Below, piece by piece: positions 1-8,434 of a stretch of 64,000 bases of DNA (within the stretch, counting starts at the first letter, position 1; each line of letters begins with the position of its first letter). Under the pieces are notes generated by a model. The model was not told the DNA's origin, searched no databases, and saw only the letters and a list, made by a program, of their open reading frames with translations. Both the position numbers and the translations under genes were made by a program. The stretch comes from Archangium sp. (GTDB lineage Bacteria > Myxococcota > Myxococcia > Myxococcales > Myxococcaceae): positions 84,787-148,786 of the forward strand of contig JAUYRZ010000121.1 in assembly GCA_030695565.1 (NCBI GenBank), read 5' to 3'.

Positions 1-409
1 CCCGGCGCGGAACGAACTGGCCTCTTGGCGCGGGGGCCTGCGTACACGCGTTGAATCAGGCGTTGAGCAAGTGAGCTTCTGCGTAGGCCGCGAGCTAACT
101 CGCTCTTTGTCATCAAAATCCATGAGGGGGCGCCCCCCCGGGGGGATCACGGGCTTAGGGATTTTGTTTACAAAGCGAAGGTTGGCTCGCGCGTCGATCG
201 AGGATCTCATTTGAACCCGGTGGACCCGTGGTGCTCCGGCGCGAGGGGCACGTTCGGTTGAGCATGCTGAGCGGGTCCAGCAGACCCTCTTCCATATCGG
301 CCCTCCCCCGGACGGGGTCGACTCGCGGGTCATACGGAACGATCATCCAGCGCCTCCAACTCCCGCAGCGACATCAGCCCTTCTCATGCAGGCACTGGAG
401 CTTCGACGG

Positions 410-440
410 CCCCTCTCCCCGCTCGGCAGGGCGAGGGGGA
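410..440. repeat. CCCTCTCCC-type palindromic repeat, copy 1
   Basis: Imperfect stem-loop with arms CCCCTCTCCCC and GCGAGGGGG. It is followed at once by TCAGCCTTTC, the same sequence that follows copy 2, so the repeat and the adjoining minus-strand stop codon recur together. Confidence 0.6.
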
Positions 441-557
441 TCAGCCTTTCGCGAACAGCTTTACGTACGTCCTCCAGTGATTCGTCGCTTCCTTCTTCGT
501 GGCTCGCAGCTCACCACCATCGAACCGCGGCGCGTTCGATCTCGCCCTGGCCCGGCT
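441..557 (-). pseudogene. Orphan C-terminal coding tail
   Basis: A minus-strand frame ending at a TGA at 441-443 reads as plausible protein over its last ~28 residues (FDGGELRATKKEATNHW then RTYVKLFAKG and stop). No start or body is found upstream, because the frame runs straight into palindromic repeat copy 2 and then into the end of the Sel1-like gene. It looks like the 3' end of a gene whose remainder was lost. I do not recognise the family. It could be a chance open frame, since it is short. Confidence 0.3.
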
Positions 558-590
558 ACCCTCCCCGGCGGGGCCGGCGGGGAGAGGGGG
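558..590. repeat. CCCTCTCCC-type palindromic repeat, copy 2
   Basis: GC-rich stem-loop (ACCCTCCCCGG, then GGAGAGGGGG). It lies directly downstream of the stop codon of the minus-strand Sel1-like gene, as expected of a 3'-end hairpin. Confidence 0.65.
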
Positions 591-591
591 T

Positions 592-1482
592 TCAGCCTTT
601 CTTCTTTCCAGCCACCTTCAGCCTCGCCAGGTTCTTACAGCCCAGCTTCGACTCGAGCTTGCATGCCTTGTCGAACAGCTCGATCGCATGTTTGCGATCG
701 TTCTTCTCGAACCCGGTCGCGAGGTTGTTGCAGCCATCGCCGTAGCCCAGCTCGCACGAGCGCTCGTACAGCGGCACCGACTTCGCCGGCTCCGTCTTCA
801 GCGCGAGGTTGAAGCAAGACATGCCGTAGTTCGCCTGGCAGCCCTTCTCGTACGCCGCCAACGACGCGACACGATCGGTCTTCGCCAACGCGTACCCGAC
901 CTCGTTGCACATCTCGCCTTCACCTGAATCACACCTCGCCTGTTGCTTCTCCAGCCGCGACTTCTGCTCGAGCTTCGCCTGCTCCTCGGCGAACGCCAGC
1001 AACTCGGGCGAGGGGCCGCCTTTCGGGTCGAACACGAACTTCGAAGCCTGGCGCGACACGTTCTCTTTGATCGCGCTGCCCGTCATCAGCGCCAGCACCA
1101 CCACCGGAATGCAGCCGAGCCCAATCGACAGCGGCGTATGCGGCCGGCGCACGCCCGCCCAGAACCACGAGCCCAGCACGGCGAGCAGGGTCAGGCCGGC
1201 CACCGCGGTCCACATCAGGCCCGAGGCCAGGTGCTTCTCCAACTCGAAGTACGCGTGAAAACTCAGGCCAGCCGCGAGCGCGAAGCCCCAGAACCGCGCG
1301 TAGGCCAGCGACACCGACTTGAGCCCCATCGAAGAGGGCTGCTCGAGACCATCCGGCGCCACACGCACCCCGCCCATCGGAATGAGCGGCAGGTAATAGA
1401 CATGCACGAAGCGGGTCGCGTGCTGGCTGCCGTCTTCGTGGTCCACAGCTCCGTAGGTGCGCACCCCGTAGATGACGAACAT
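592..1482 (-). CDS. Membrane protein with Sel1-like cysteine repeats
   Basis: About 296 residues from the ATG at 1482. The N-terminal ~45 residues form a compact hydrophobic block (FVIYGVRTYG, then VYYLPLIPMGG) seen in myxobacterial membrane proteins. Two or three membrane segments follow at roughly 55-140. The C-terminal ~130 residues are Sel1/Hcp-like tetratricopeptide repeats with paired cysteines (ARCDSGEGEMCNEVG, KGCQANYGMSCFNLA, RSCELGYGDGCNNLA), a pattern that forms disulfide-stapled helical hairpins, so this part is probably outside the cytoplasm. An upstream ATG at 1533 in the same frame is possible; I chose 1482 because the conserved-looking block begins there and AGGGG precedes it. 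Divergent from the next gene. Function unknown. Confidence 0.7.
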   Translation of the reverse strand: MFVIYGVRTYGAVDHEDGSQHATRFVHVYYLPLIPMGGVRVAPDGLEQPSSMGLKSVSLAYARFWGFALAAGLSFHAYFELEKHLASGLMWTAVAGLTLLAVLGSWFWAGVRRPHTPLSIGLGCIPVVVLALMTGSAIKENVSRQASKFVFDPKGGPSPELLAFAEEQAKLEQKSRLEKQQARCDSGEGEMCNEVGYALAKTDRVASLAAYEKGCQANYGMSCFNLALKTEPAKSVPLYERSCELGYGDGCNNLATGFEKNDRKHAIELFDKACKLESKLGCKNLARLKVAGKKKG

Positions 1483-1563
1483 GGCCGGTCGACCCCTTCG
1501 GTTGGATCGCTGTGCAGAAAAATTGAGCTGCACATGGAATTGAGTGCGCGGGTGTGAGCCCCC

Positions 1564-2328
1564 ATGGACTCACGCCGCAAGAACCAGAGCATCATCCTCC
1601 CCGTCGTCGGCATGTTGGCCCTCTTCCCTGGCGCCGTGATGCACATGTTCGCGCTGGGGGAAGCGACGCGGCTCGCCAGTGACTGGGTCTACCTCTCCAC
1701 GCCGCTGCTGCTCATCGGCCTGGCCTCCTTCATTGGGTTGCTTCGCATCAAGCTGGGCACCGCAGGCCTCGGCGTGGGCGCGGTGATGAGCGTAGTGGGC
1801 CTGGGCGTGTTGGGGTTCAACCTTCAGCGCACCATCAACGAGCGCGTGCGTTGGCAGACCTCCTCCATGCAGCTGAGCCAGACCACCTCCTTCTGCAACG
1901 GGCAGATCAAACCCAACCCCACAGCGCTGCCTTTCACGGAGGACGGGACCAATCCCGCCGTCTTCTTCAGAGTCGGCGAGTCGGGGCCGTCGGTGTACGA
2001 CGACGCGCTCAACCGCTTCGAGCCCGCCGACTACCAGATTGAAAAGGCCGCGGTGGTGGTCTGCGTTTCCGAGAAGCGGGTGCCCGTGGAGACCTGCACC
2101 GGCTACATCGGCGGCGGCGTGGTGGATCGCCAGCGGGTGGATCTGACCTTCCAGGCGTTCTCCATCAAGAGCGGGCAGAAGGTCTTCGAGAAGCGCTACG
2201 AAGGCGAAGCACCGCGGGCCTGCGGCAACACCGAGAAGTTCTACGGAAAGAGCCTGCACCTCACCATCAGCGGTGAACCGGCGAAGCCCAGCCTGGTCGC
2301 TGAGCTCGGTCCTCTGCTCGCGCACTGA
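1564..2328 (+). CDS. Hypothetical membrane protein, three N-terminal helices
   Basis: 254 residues. Three hydrophobic helices occupy roughly residues 10-30, 42-62 and 67-88, followed by a soluble domain of ~150 residues containing four cysteines (FCNGQ, VVCVSEKR, ETCTGY, RACGN), which suggests disulfides in an exported domain. The ATG at 1564 gives an 81-bp divergent spacer with the Sel1-like gene, so the two may share a promoter region. I do not recognise the family. It lies 27 bases upstream of the large repeat protein and may be cotranscribed with it. Confidence 0.65.
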   Translation: MDSRRKNQSIILPVVGMLALFPGAVMHMFALGEATRLASDWVYLSTPLLLIGLASFIGLLRIKLGTAGLGVGAVMSVVGLGVLGFNLQRTINERVRWQTSSMQLSQTTSFCNGQIKPNPTALPFTEDGTNPAVFFRVGESGPSVYDDALNRFEPADYQIEKAAVVVCVSEKRVPVETCTGYIGGGVVDRQRVDLTFQAFSIKSGQKVFEKRYEGEAPRACGNTEKFYGKSLHLTISGEPAKPSLVAELGPLLAH

Positions 2329-2355
2329 GCCGCTTTTCCCGGCACACTCCGCGGG

Positions 2356-5300
2356 GTGAGTTCCTCCCGGAAGAGCTGGTTGACCCGCATCGGTGTGGTG
2401 GTGGCGCTGCTCCTGGTGCTCGTCGGCGCGATGGCCGCCCGCTACGCCACGCAACGCTTTGAACATCAGCGCCTGCGTGAGCTCGAGGTGGGCCGCGCGC
2501 CGGTGGTCGCTCCGAAGCGGCTCGCACCCACCCTGCGGCCTGCGCCCACGGTGCTCACCTGTCTCCATGGCGTGGTGCTCGATCACGGCGCGCCCGTCAG
2601 TGGCATGCAGATCTCCGTGTCTGATTCACCGCTCTCCGTCTCGGGCGATTGCCCGTGCGTGAAGCCGGCCCCGTTCTGCGGTTGCCGCGAAGGGCTCGCG
2701 CTCACCCCGCAGCTGCCCCGCGCGGGGCTGGTGGAAGCGGTGAAGAGCGTCATCACGCAAGACAACGGTCACTTCGAGTTGTGCGGGCTGGAAGGCGACG
2801 GCCTGCGGTTGATCTGGGGTGAACACCTCGATGGCCGCCTCGCGCTCCCCACCCCTGATCAATTCACCAGGCCGGGCGCTTCCGTGGAGCTGCAGGTGCT
2901 GACCCCCGTGATGGTGCGAGGGCTGGTGCGTTCTGATCAGACCCCCGTGGCGGGAGCGACGGTGCTCGCCTTCACCCGGCCCGCCTTCTTCGTGAAGTCC
3001 TTCACCACCGACGCACAGGGCCGCTTCGAGACCCCGCTGCCGTTGGGCACCGCCGACTTCGTGGTGAGCGCGAAGGGTTTTCCCGCGCAACGAATCGAAC
3101 AGTACTTCTCACCGCAGGAGGTGCTGGTGTTGCAACTGCGCGGTGAGAGCGAGCTGACGGTGCGCGCGCTGTTCGAAGATCGGCCCGTCGCGGGCGCCGA
3201 GGTGACGCTGCCTTCGGAAGCGCCGGTGCTCACCGATGCCCAGGGCGTCGCGCGGTTTGCCCTGCAGGTGGGCACTCAGCGCGCAGTGCGGGTGACCAAA
3301 GGCGACCTCATCGGGGTGAGCAACGTCAACGTGCTCGAAGGCCAGCCGCGGCGCATCGACGTGGTGCTCAAGAAGGGCGTGCGCGCGCGCGGCGTGGTGA
3401 CCGACGAGACCGGTCGACCCCGGCAGGCGAAAGTGCGGGGGCTCGGCAAGAAGACGATCACCACCGACGAACGGGGCGCGTTCAGCTCCGAGCTGCTCCT
3501 CGCCTCGGGCGAAGTGCACCCGACCGCTTTCGTGGAGGGCTGCGCCGACTCGGAATACGTCGAGGTGCCGGTCGGCGCGACCGACCTCGAGCTCACCCTG
3601 AAGGTCGCCTGCAACGAAGCGGCGAACGGCATCGTGCTCGACGCCGAAGGCAAGCCGGTCAGCGGCGCGGTCGTCTTCCTCGACGGCGTGAACCACAGCG
3701 AGAGCGCCACCACCGACGCGACCGGCACGTTCCGCTTTCACCAGCCCGACGGCATCTACCAACTCAAGGTGAACCACGAACGCTACCGCTCGACCGAGCA
3801 GCCGCTGCAGTTGCCCGCGAAAGACGTGACCGTGGTGCTCGATGCGGGCGGCTCGATTGCGGGGCGGGTGGTGAACGGCGAGGGCGCAGGCGTGGTGGGC
3901 GCCAGCGTGATGGTGGTGCCCGCGGTGCTCGACGCGCTGCTCAGCGAGGTCGAAGGCGGCCACACCAACGCCACCACCGACGCCGAAGGCAACTTCGTCA
4001 CCACGGGTCTGCTCGCCGGGCGGCTGGTGGTCTCCTCCACGGCCGATTCGCTGGGCACGGTGGTCTCTGACGTGGTGGTGCTGCAACCCGGTGAACACCG
4101 CGAAGGGTTGGTGCTCACGCTCGATGAGCGCGTCGACCTGAGCGGCGTGGTGATGGATGAACGACGCCAGCCGATTCCGGGCGCGCGGGTGAAGTGGGAT
4201 CCCGCTGACGAGAAGTCGGCCTTGATGGGCGTGCTGCTCGACGCGGTGCGCGGGCACGTCGACTCGGTGCTCCGCTTCATGCCTTCACCCAGCATCAGCG
4301 ACGCCGATGGCCGCTACACGCTGCGCGGGTTGCCGGTCTCGAAGGTGAAGTTGAACATCTCGGCGATGGGCTACGGCGACGTGGAGCAGGTCGCCTCACG
4401 CGGTGACACGCTCGACGTCGTGCTCCAGAAGCAGGGCGGCCGCGTCAGGGGCCGGGTGATGGACGAAGCAGGCCACCCACTCACGCGCTTCACCGTCGAT
4501 GGCTCCGCGTTCTCACCCGATGACGGCCGCTTCGAGATCGAGTCGACCACCGGGCAGGACACGTTCTCCATCTCGGCGGCTGGCTTCACCCAGCTCTCCG
4601 CGCACGCCGTGCTGAACGGAGCGCCGAAGGACCTCGGCGACCTGATCATGAAGAAGGGGCGGCAACTCAAGGTCTTGGTGCGCTCGGCGGAAGGCAAGCC
4701 ACTGGCGAACGTGAAGGTGGCCGGCGTGCAGAAGGTCGACGGCGACTCGTGCACCACCACGGCCGAAGGCACCTGCGTCATCGAGCCCCTGCTCGACGAA
4801 GAGACGATGGTCAAAGCCGTCAAAGACGGCTTCACGCCCGTCTCCGTTGCCGTGCAGAAGGGCCAGATTGATCAGCCGCTCACCTTGACCCTGTCGGTGG
4901 CCGGCGGGCGAATCACCGGGCAGGCGTACGCAGGGCCTGGCCAGCCAGCGGCGGCGCGCAGCGTGTTTCTCTCGGGCGCGGTGAGCAAAGGCGTGCTGAC
5001 CGAAGCCGATGGAAGGTTCAGCGCAGAGGGCCTGCCTGAAGGTCCGTACTGCGTCTCGCTCGAGTCGAGGACCGCGCGGAACCTCGAGTGGGTGGTCGCC
5101 GTGCAAGCCAGCGCCACGCCGTCGATGCTGCAGGTGGGTCCCGTCGCGCAAGGCGGCGTGGTGACCGGCGCCCGCACGCTGCCGGGCCGGCTGGTGATGG
5201 TGCGCGGCAATGCGGGCCCGTTGCCCATCTCGCGGGTGATGGAGGCCAGCGGCTCGAGCCTGTGTGAACACTTCACCGCGTCGGTGCTCACCACCATCAC

Positions 5301-5442
5301 CACCGGCGACTTCCGGGTGGAAGGGGTGCCGTCAGGAGCGTGGTCGGTGTTCTTCGTCTCGTTCACCCAGGTCGAAGACAAGGGCGAGGTGCAGCCGCTC
5401 GCCATCACCTTGCTTCCGGGTGAGACGAAGGCGATTCCGTAG
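2356..5442 (+). CDS. Large carboxypeptidase-regulatory-like repeat protein
   Basis: 1028 residues from a GTG start. One transmembrane helix or uncleaved signal anchor (residues ~10-32) is followed by many repeated beta-sandwich modules with the CarboxypepD_reg/Cna-B-like signature: G-x-V-x-D-x-x-G-x-P-V-x-G-A-x-V, then T-D-x-x-G-x-F (for example VLDAEGKPVSGAVVFLDG and TTDATGTFRF). A Cys-rich insert (CPCVKPAPFCGC) lies near residues 97-112. Such proteins are abundant in Myxococcota as cell-surface or periplasmic proteins of unknown ligand. No enzymatic domain is visible. The start was chosen because it directly precedes the hydrophobic anchor. Confidence 0.8.
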   Translation: MSSSRKSWLTRIGVVVALLLVLVGAMAARYATQRFEHQRLRELEVGRAPVVAPKRLAPTLRPAPTVLTCLHGVVLDHGAPVSGMQISVSDSPLSVSGDCPCVKPAPFCGCREGLALTPQLPRAGLVEAVKSVITQDNGHFELCGLEGDGLRLIWGEHLDGRLALPTPDQFTRPGASVELQVLTPVMVRGLVRSDQTPVAGATVLAFTRPAFFVKSFTTDAQGRFETPLPLGTADFVVSAKGFPAQRIEQYFSPQEVLVLQLRGESELTVRALFEDRPVAGAEVTLPSEAPVLTDAQGVARFALQVGTQRAVRVTKGDLIGVSNVNVLEGQPRRIDVVLKKGVRARGVVTDETGRPRQAKVRGLGKKTITTDERGAFSSELLLASGEVHPTAFVEGCADSEYVEVPVGATDLELTLKVACNEAANGIVLDAEGKPVSGAVVFLDGVNHSESATTDATGTFRFHQPDGIYQLKVNHERYRSTEQPLQLPAKDVTVVLDAGGSIAGRVVNGEGAGVVGASVMVVPAVLDALLSEVEGGHTNATTDAEGNFVTTGLLAGRLVVSSTADSLGTVVSDVVVLQPGEHREGLVLTLDERVDLSGVVMDERRQPIPGARVKWDPADEKSALMGVLLDAVRGHVDSVLRFMPSPSISDADGRYTLRGLPVSKVKLNISAMGYGDVEQVASRGDTLDVVLQKQGGRVRGRVMDEAGHPLTRFTVDGSAFSPDDGRFEIESTTGQDTFSISAAGFTQLSAHAVLNGAPKDLGDLIMKKGRQLKVLVRSAEGKPLANVKVAGVQKVDGDSCTTTAEGTCVIEPLLDEETMVKAVKDGFTPVSVAVQKGQIDQPLTLTLSVAGGRITGQAYAGPGQPAAARSVFLSGAVSKGVLTEADGRFSAEGLPEGPYCVSLESRTARNLEWVVAVQASATPSMLQVGPVAQGGVVTGARTLPGRLVMVRGNAGPLPISRVMEASGSSLCEHFTASVLTTITTGDFRVEGVPSGAWSVFFVSFTQVEDKGEVQPLAITLLPGETKAIP

Positions 5443-5464
5443 TTTCAGCAGCTGACCTGGGCGC

Positions 5465-6142
5465 TCACTGCCAGTTGATGGGCTGGTCGGGCGTGTTCCA
5501 CCCGTCGCCCGTGCCGACCTTGCGGCCGTTCGCGTTGTAGAGCTCGATGGCGAACGAGTCGTGCATGAACTGGGCGACCACGGTGAACTGCTCGCCACCC
5601 GCGGTGAGCTTGCGGGCGATGGGCAGATCGATGAGATCGCCCATGCGCACGGCGTTCCGGGTGCGCGACTCGAACGAGCGGCGGGCCGAAGAAGAGAGCG
5701 CCTCCACGGCAATGGCGGGCAGCGCGTTGGCGGTCCACTTCGGGGTCACCAGCACCTCGAGGGCCCGCTTGGCTGCGTTGGTGGGTGTCTTGTGCAGCTC
5801 GGCGATCTGCGCGGCGAGCTGGCCGACCTTGCCCATCTTCGCGCGCTCGGAAGGCGACAGGCCGTTGCCGTCGAGGTCGTACGCGCTGACCAGCTTGGCC
5901 TTCGCTTCCACCAACGCCTTCGCCACGTCGGACTTCGTCACGCTCGCGCCCGGCCGCGCGTCGCGGTGGTCGACGTACTTGAAGAACGTGTCGACCAGCG
6001 CACGCTCGGTGCCCGTCAGCTCCTTGAGCTTGAGGGCGACGTCGGCGCGGCTGGCCCGGCCGTCAGCGCCTCCCGCGGTGAGGATCGTCTTGGCAGCCTG
6101 ATCGAGGACGTTGTGAATCGCCTTGCGGGAGACGTTGGGCAT
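5465..6142 (-). CDS. Hypothetical EF-hand-like protein
   Basis: 225 residues from an ATG, with no signal peptide. Near residues 90-101 is DLDGNGLSPSER, an EF-hand-like calcium loop (Asp at 1 and 3, Asn at 5, Gly at 6) with its acidic residue at position 11 instead of the usual 12. A second degenerate loop (DHRDARPGASVTKSD) lies ~30 residues upstream, so the pair may form a degenerate EF-hand domain. The C-terminal ~90 residues are predicted beta-rich (FTVVAQFMHDSFAIELYN). Convergent with the large repeat gene, 22 bases from its stop. Calcium binding is inferred only from the loop. Confidence 0.6.
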   Translation of the reverse strand: MPNVSRKAIHNVLDQAAKTILTAGGADGRASRADVALKLKELTGTERALVDTFFKYVDHRDARPGASVTKSDVAKALVEAKAKLVSAYDLDGNGLSPSERAKMGKVGQLAAQIAELHKTPTNAAKRALEVLVTPKWTANALPAIAVEALSSSARRSFESRTRNAVRMGDLIDLPIARKLTAGGEQFTVVAQFMHDSFAIELYNANGRKVGTGDGWNTPDQPINWQ

Positions 6143-6223
6143 GGCCGCTCATAGCGCAGAAGCCCAGCGATCTCGACCGGGTCCTGACCGGCAGCTCGCA
6201 GGTTCACCCGTTAACAACGGCTC

Positions 6224-6811
6224 ATGAAGCTCGGGATCATCGGCACGGGAGCTCTGGGCAGCGCCATCGCCCGCGACCTGGTGAAGGCCGGCTACGAGCT
6301 GGTGCTCAGCAACAGCCGCGGGCCCGATTCGCTGGAAGACGTGGCGCTCGACCTGGGGCCGTTGGCGAAACCCGGCACCGTGCGCGATGCGGCCGCGGCC
6401 GACGTGGTGTTCCTCGCGGTGCGCTGGAATCAGGTGAAGAGCGCGTTGACCGGCCTGCCTCCCTGGGGAGGGCGGATCGTGGTGGACGCCACCAACCCCG
6501 TGGCGGCGCCCGCGGGCCGAACTTCGAGTGAGATCGTCGCGAGCCTGGTGCCCGGGGCGCGGCTGGTGAAGGCCTTCAACACCCTGCCGCCGCCGTTGTT
6601 GTTGGCCGATCCCCTCAAAGGGGAAGGCCATCGGGTGTTGTTTCTCTCGGGTGACGACCACGCGGCGCGAGAGACGGTGGCCCAACTCATCGAGTCGATC
6701 GGGTTCGCGCCGATCGATTTGGGCACGCTCATCGAAGGCGGGAAACTGCAGCAGGATCCAGGCGGGCCGTTGCCGAGGCTCGACCTGGTGAAGTTCAGCA
6801 AGTCACGCTGA
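6224..6811 (+). CDS. NADP(H)-dependent reductase of the F420_oxidored family
   Basis: 195 residues. The N-terminus is a Rossmann dinucleotide-binding motif (GIIGTGALGSAIA), followed at the end of beta-2 by LSNSRGPDSL, where Ser/Arg residues suit the 2'-phosphate of NADP. Then come VVFLAVRWNQV, VVDATNPV and KAFNTLPP, all typical of the NADP-oxidoreductase, coenzyme-F420-dependent family. This family includes archaeal F420:NADP reductases but also many bacterial members acting on unknown substrates, so F420 use is not implied. Its stop codon directly abuts that of the convergent PilZ gene. Confidence 0.8.
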   Translation: MKLGIIGTGALGSAIARDLVKAGYELVLSNSRGPDSLEDVALDLGPLAKPGTVRDAAAADVVFLAVRWNQVKSALTGLPPWGGRIVVDATNPVAAPAGRTSSEIVASLVPGARLVKAFNTLPPPLLLADPLKGEGHRVLFLSGDDHAARETVAQLIESIGFAPIDLGTLIEGGKLQQDPGGPLPRLDLVKFSKSR

Positions 6812-7768
6812 TCACTCCGTGCGTTTGGGAATGATGCCGCCCATCTCCACGAAACGCTGCAAGGCCCGCTCGAGCGCCATCGACTTGAGCCGTTCGTCAT
6901 CGAGCTGCGCTGCGAACTCCTGCAGCTCCTCGCGCAGCTTCGAGTCGTCTTTGGCTTCCAGCTGCTCTCGAAGCGAACGCACCTCGGCATCGAGCTCGGC
7001 CTTGAGCGCCGCCGCCCGCTCCGTCTCGGCCTCGAACTCGGCCATCAACCGGCTCACCGCATCTTCACGGCTACCGCTGGTCTTCTCCGCTTGTGAACGC
7101 GCGGCCTTGAGCTCCGCCGCCAGCCGCGAAGTGGTCGCGTGCAACGTGTTCAGCTCGGCGTCGCCCTTGCTCAACCGCGCCGAGAGCGCCGCGACGCGGG
7201 CGGTGAGCTCGGTGCGTTCGGCTTCGAGCGCGTGCACCCGCCCCTGCAGCTCGTGCGACACCTGCGCCAGCACGTCGCGTTCGGCCTGCGCGGCTTCGAG
7301 CTGCTGAAACGCCTCCGTCTCACTCTGGCGCAACAACGCCATGCTCTCTTCGTAGGCCTCGATGGTGCCGCGCGCTTCCGACAGCTGCGTCTCGAGCGCC
7401 TGCTGCTCGACTGCCGGCGGCGCCTCCGATTGGGTATGCGCGAGGAGGATCTCCTCGAGCGCCCGCTTCGTCACTTCGTCGACCGTGGAGAACCGCACCC
7501 CGAAACCACGCGGCGTTCCATCAGCGGCGTGCTCCTGGCGCATCACCTCACCCCGCAGGCGCACCGGCGGCTGATTCTCCACGGCGAGCTCCACCACCAC
7601 GGTGGTCCCTTGCGCGAGCGGCTGACGGCTCCGCACGAACAGACCTCCCATGGACAGATCCCTCAAGTAGCTCGCCCGAAACGCCTCCCTGCTCGCCACT
7701 CGAACCTCGACCCGTGAGACCCGTTGACGAGCGAACTCCCGCCGCTCGATGGACATCAGGGTGTGCAT
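6812..7768 (-). CDS. PilZ domain protein with long coiled coil
   Basis: About 318 residues from the ATG at 7768, chosen because GAGGTGAGG lies at good spacing just upstream; a GTG at 7783 is also in frame. Residues ~5-115 form a PilZ domain with both c-di-GMP signatures, the RREFARQR arginine patch and D-L-S-M-G-G-L-F. The rest (~120-290) is an almost continuous coiled coil rich in Glu, Ala, Leu and Arg. In this phylum such proteins are c-di-GMP effectors linked to motility and surface behaviour. A candidate target for the diguanylate cyclase at 40371-42038 in the same window, although that link is only inference. Confidence 0.85.
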   Translation of the reverse strand: MHTLMSIERREFARQRVSRVEVRVASREAFRASYLRDLSMGGLFVRSRQPLAQGTTVVVELAVENQPPVRLRGEVMRQEHAADGTPRGFGVRFSTVDEVTKRALEEILLAHTQSEAPPAVEQQALETQLSEARGTIEAYEESMALLRQSETEAFQQLEAAQAERDVLAQVSHELQGRVHALEAERTELTARVAALSARLSKGDAELNTLHATTSRLAAELKAARSQAEKTSGSREDAVSRLMAEFEAETERAAALKAELDAEVRSLREQLEAKDDSKLREELQEFAAQLDDERLKSMALERALQRFVEMGGIIPKRTE

Positions 7769-7943
7769 TCTGAAGGGCCTCACCTCGAGAGGGGAGCGCT
7801 TTCGTTGTGACTGAATTTATTCCGACCGCGCGCTGACGGACGATGGCGAAGCGAGCACCTTCACCGACATCGCCGGCCATTTCGTCCACAACCCGAGGCC
7901 CGCGCCACGAAAGAAGGCGAGCGCGAGGTGGTAGGACGGCTTC

Positions 7944-8354
7944 ATGAAAGGTCAGCTGAAGGTCTCCACCCCGAAGCAGTACCTCGACAGCCTCGAAGAG
8001 CCGCGCCGCAGCGAGGTCGCCCAGCTCGATGCGCTGGTGCGCAAGACGGTGCCGAAGCTCACGCCCTTCATCCACGCAGGCATGCTCGCGTACGGCCCCC
8101 TGAAGTACCGCTCGAAGGCCGGGCGCGAGATGGAGTGGTTCAAGATCGGCATCGCCAGCAACAAGGGCGCGATCTCCCTCTATGCCTGCGCGGCCGATGA
8201 ACGCGGCTATGTGGCAGAGCGGTACAAAGAAGCCCTGCCCGGCGCGAACATCGGCAAGAGCTGCGTGCGCATCAAGAAGGTGGCCGACCTCGACCTGAAG
8301 GCGTTGCAGAAGCTGCTGAAGGAGACCGAGAAGATCGGGTACGGCGAGCCGTAG
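7944..8354 (+). CDS. DUF1801 (YdhG-like) protein
   Basis: 136 residues, cytoplasmic. The pattern P-x-x-Y-L-x-x-L, R-x-E-V-x-x-L-x-x-L-V-R-K, P-x-L-x-P-F-I-H-x-G-M-L-A-Y-G and the aromatic core EWFKIGIASNKGAISLY match the DUF1801 fold (YdhG/Fra-like, sometimes described as frataxin-like iron-related proteins). The C-terminus, IGKSCVRIKKVADLDLKALQKLL, is the usual ending of that family. Biochemical role not established; transcribed alone. Confidence 0.75.
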   Translation: MKGQLKVSTPKQYLDSLEEPRRSEVAQLDALVRKTVPKLTPFIHAGMLAYGPLKYRSKAGREMEWFKIGIASNKGAISLYACAADERGYVAERYKEALPGANIGKSCVRIKKVADLDLKALQKLLKETEKIGYGEP

Positions 8355-8434
8355 CCTGCCCGTGAAGCCAGTGGCGAGGGCCCCCAGAGCGGGTGATTTT
8401 CACTGGGAGCGCTGGATGCGCCGGGGGAATCACC

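Larger units (their letters stand above)
1..591. other. Left-edge region without a convincing gene
   Basis: No open frame here has both a plausible start and recognisable protein features. It contains a very GC-rich self-complementary block near 126-146 (GGGGGCGCCCCC followed by CCCGGG), a small stem GCGAG-CTAA-CTCGC near 91-104, two copies of the dispersed CCCTCTCCC-type palindrome and, on the minus strand, the orphan tail described separately. A minus-strand frame opening at an ATG at 113 runs off the left edge (beginning MTKSELARG), but it is too short to judge. Base composition in 100-220 is less GC-rich than in neighbouring genes, which suggests eroded sequence or foreign DNA. Confidence 0.5.

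Noticed and set aside
155..346. 63-codon minus-strand frame near the left edge
   Set aside because: No ribosome site, no domain, and composition unlike the other genes; treated as non-coding.
3109..4257. Long antisense open frames opposite the large repeat protein
   Set aside because: They arise from the strong GC third-position bias of the sense gene; their translations are rich in His, Arg and Gly with no domain signature.
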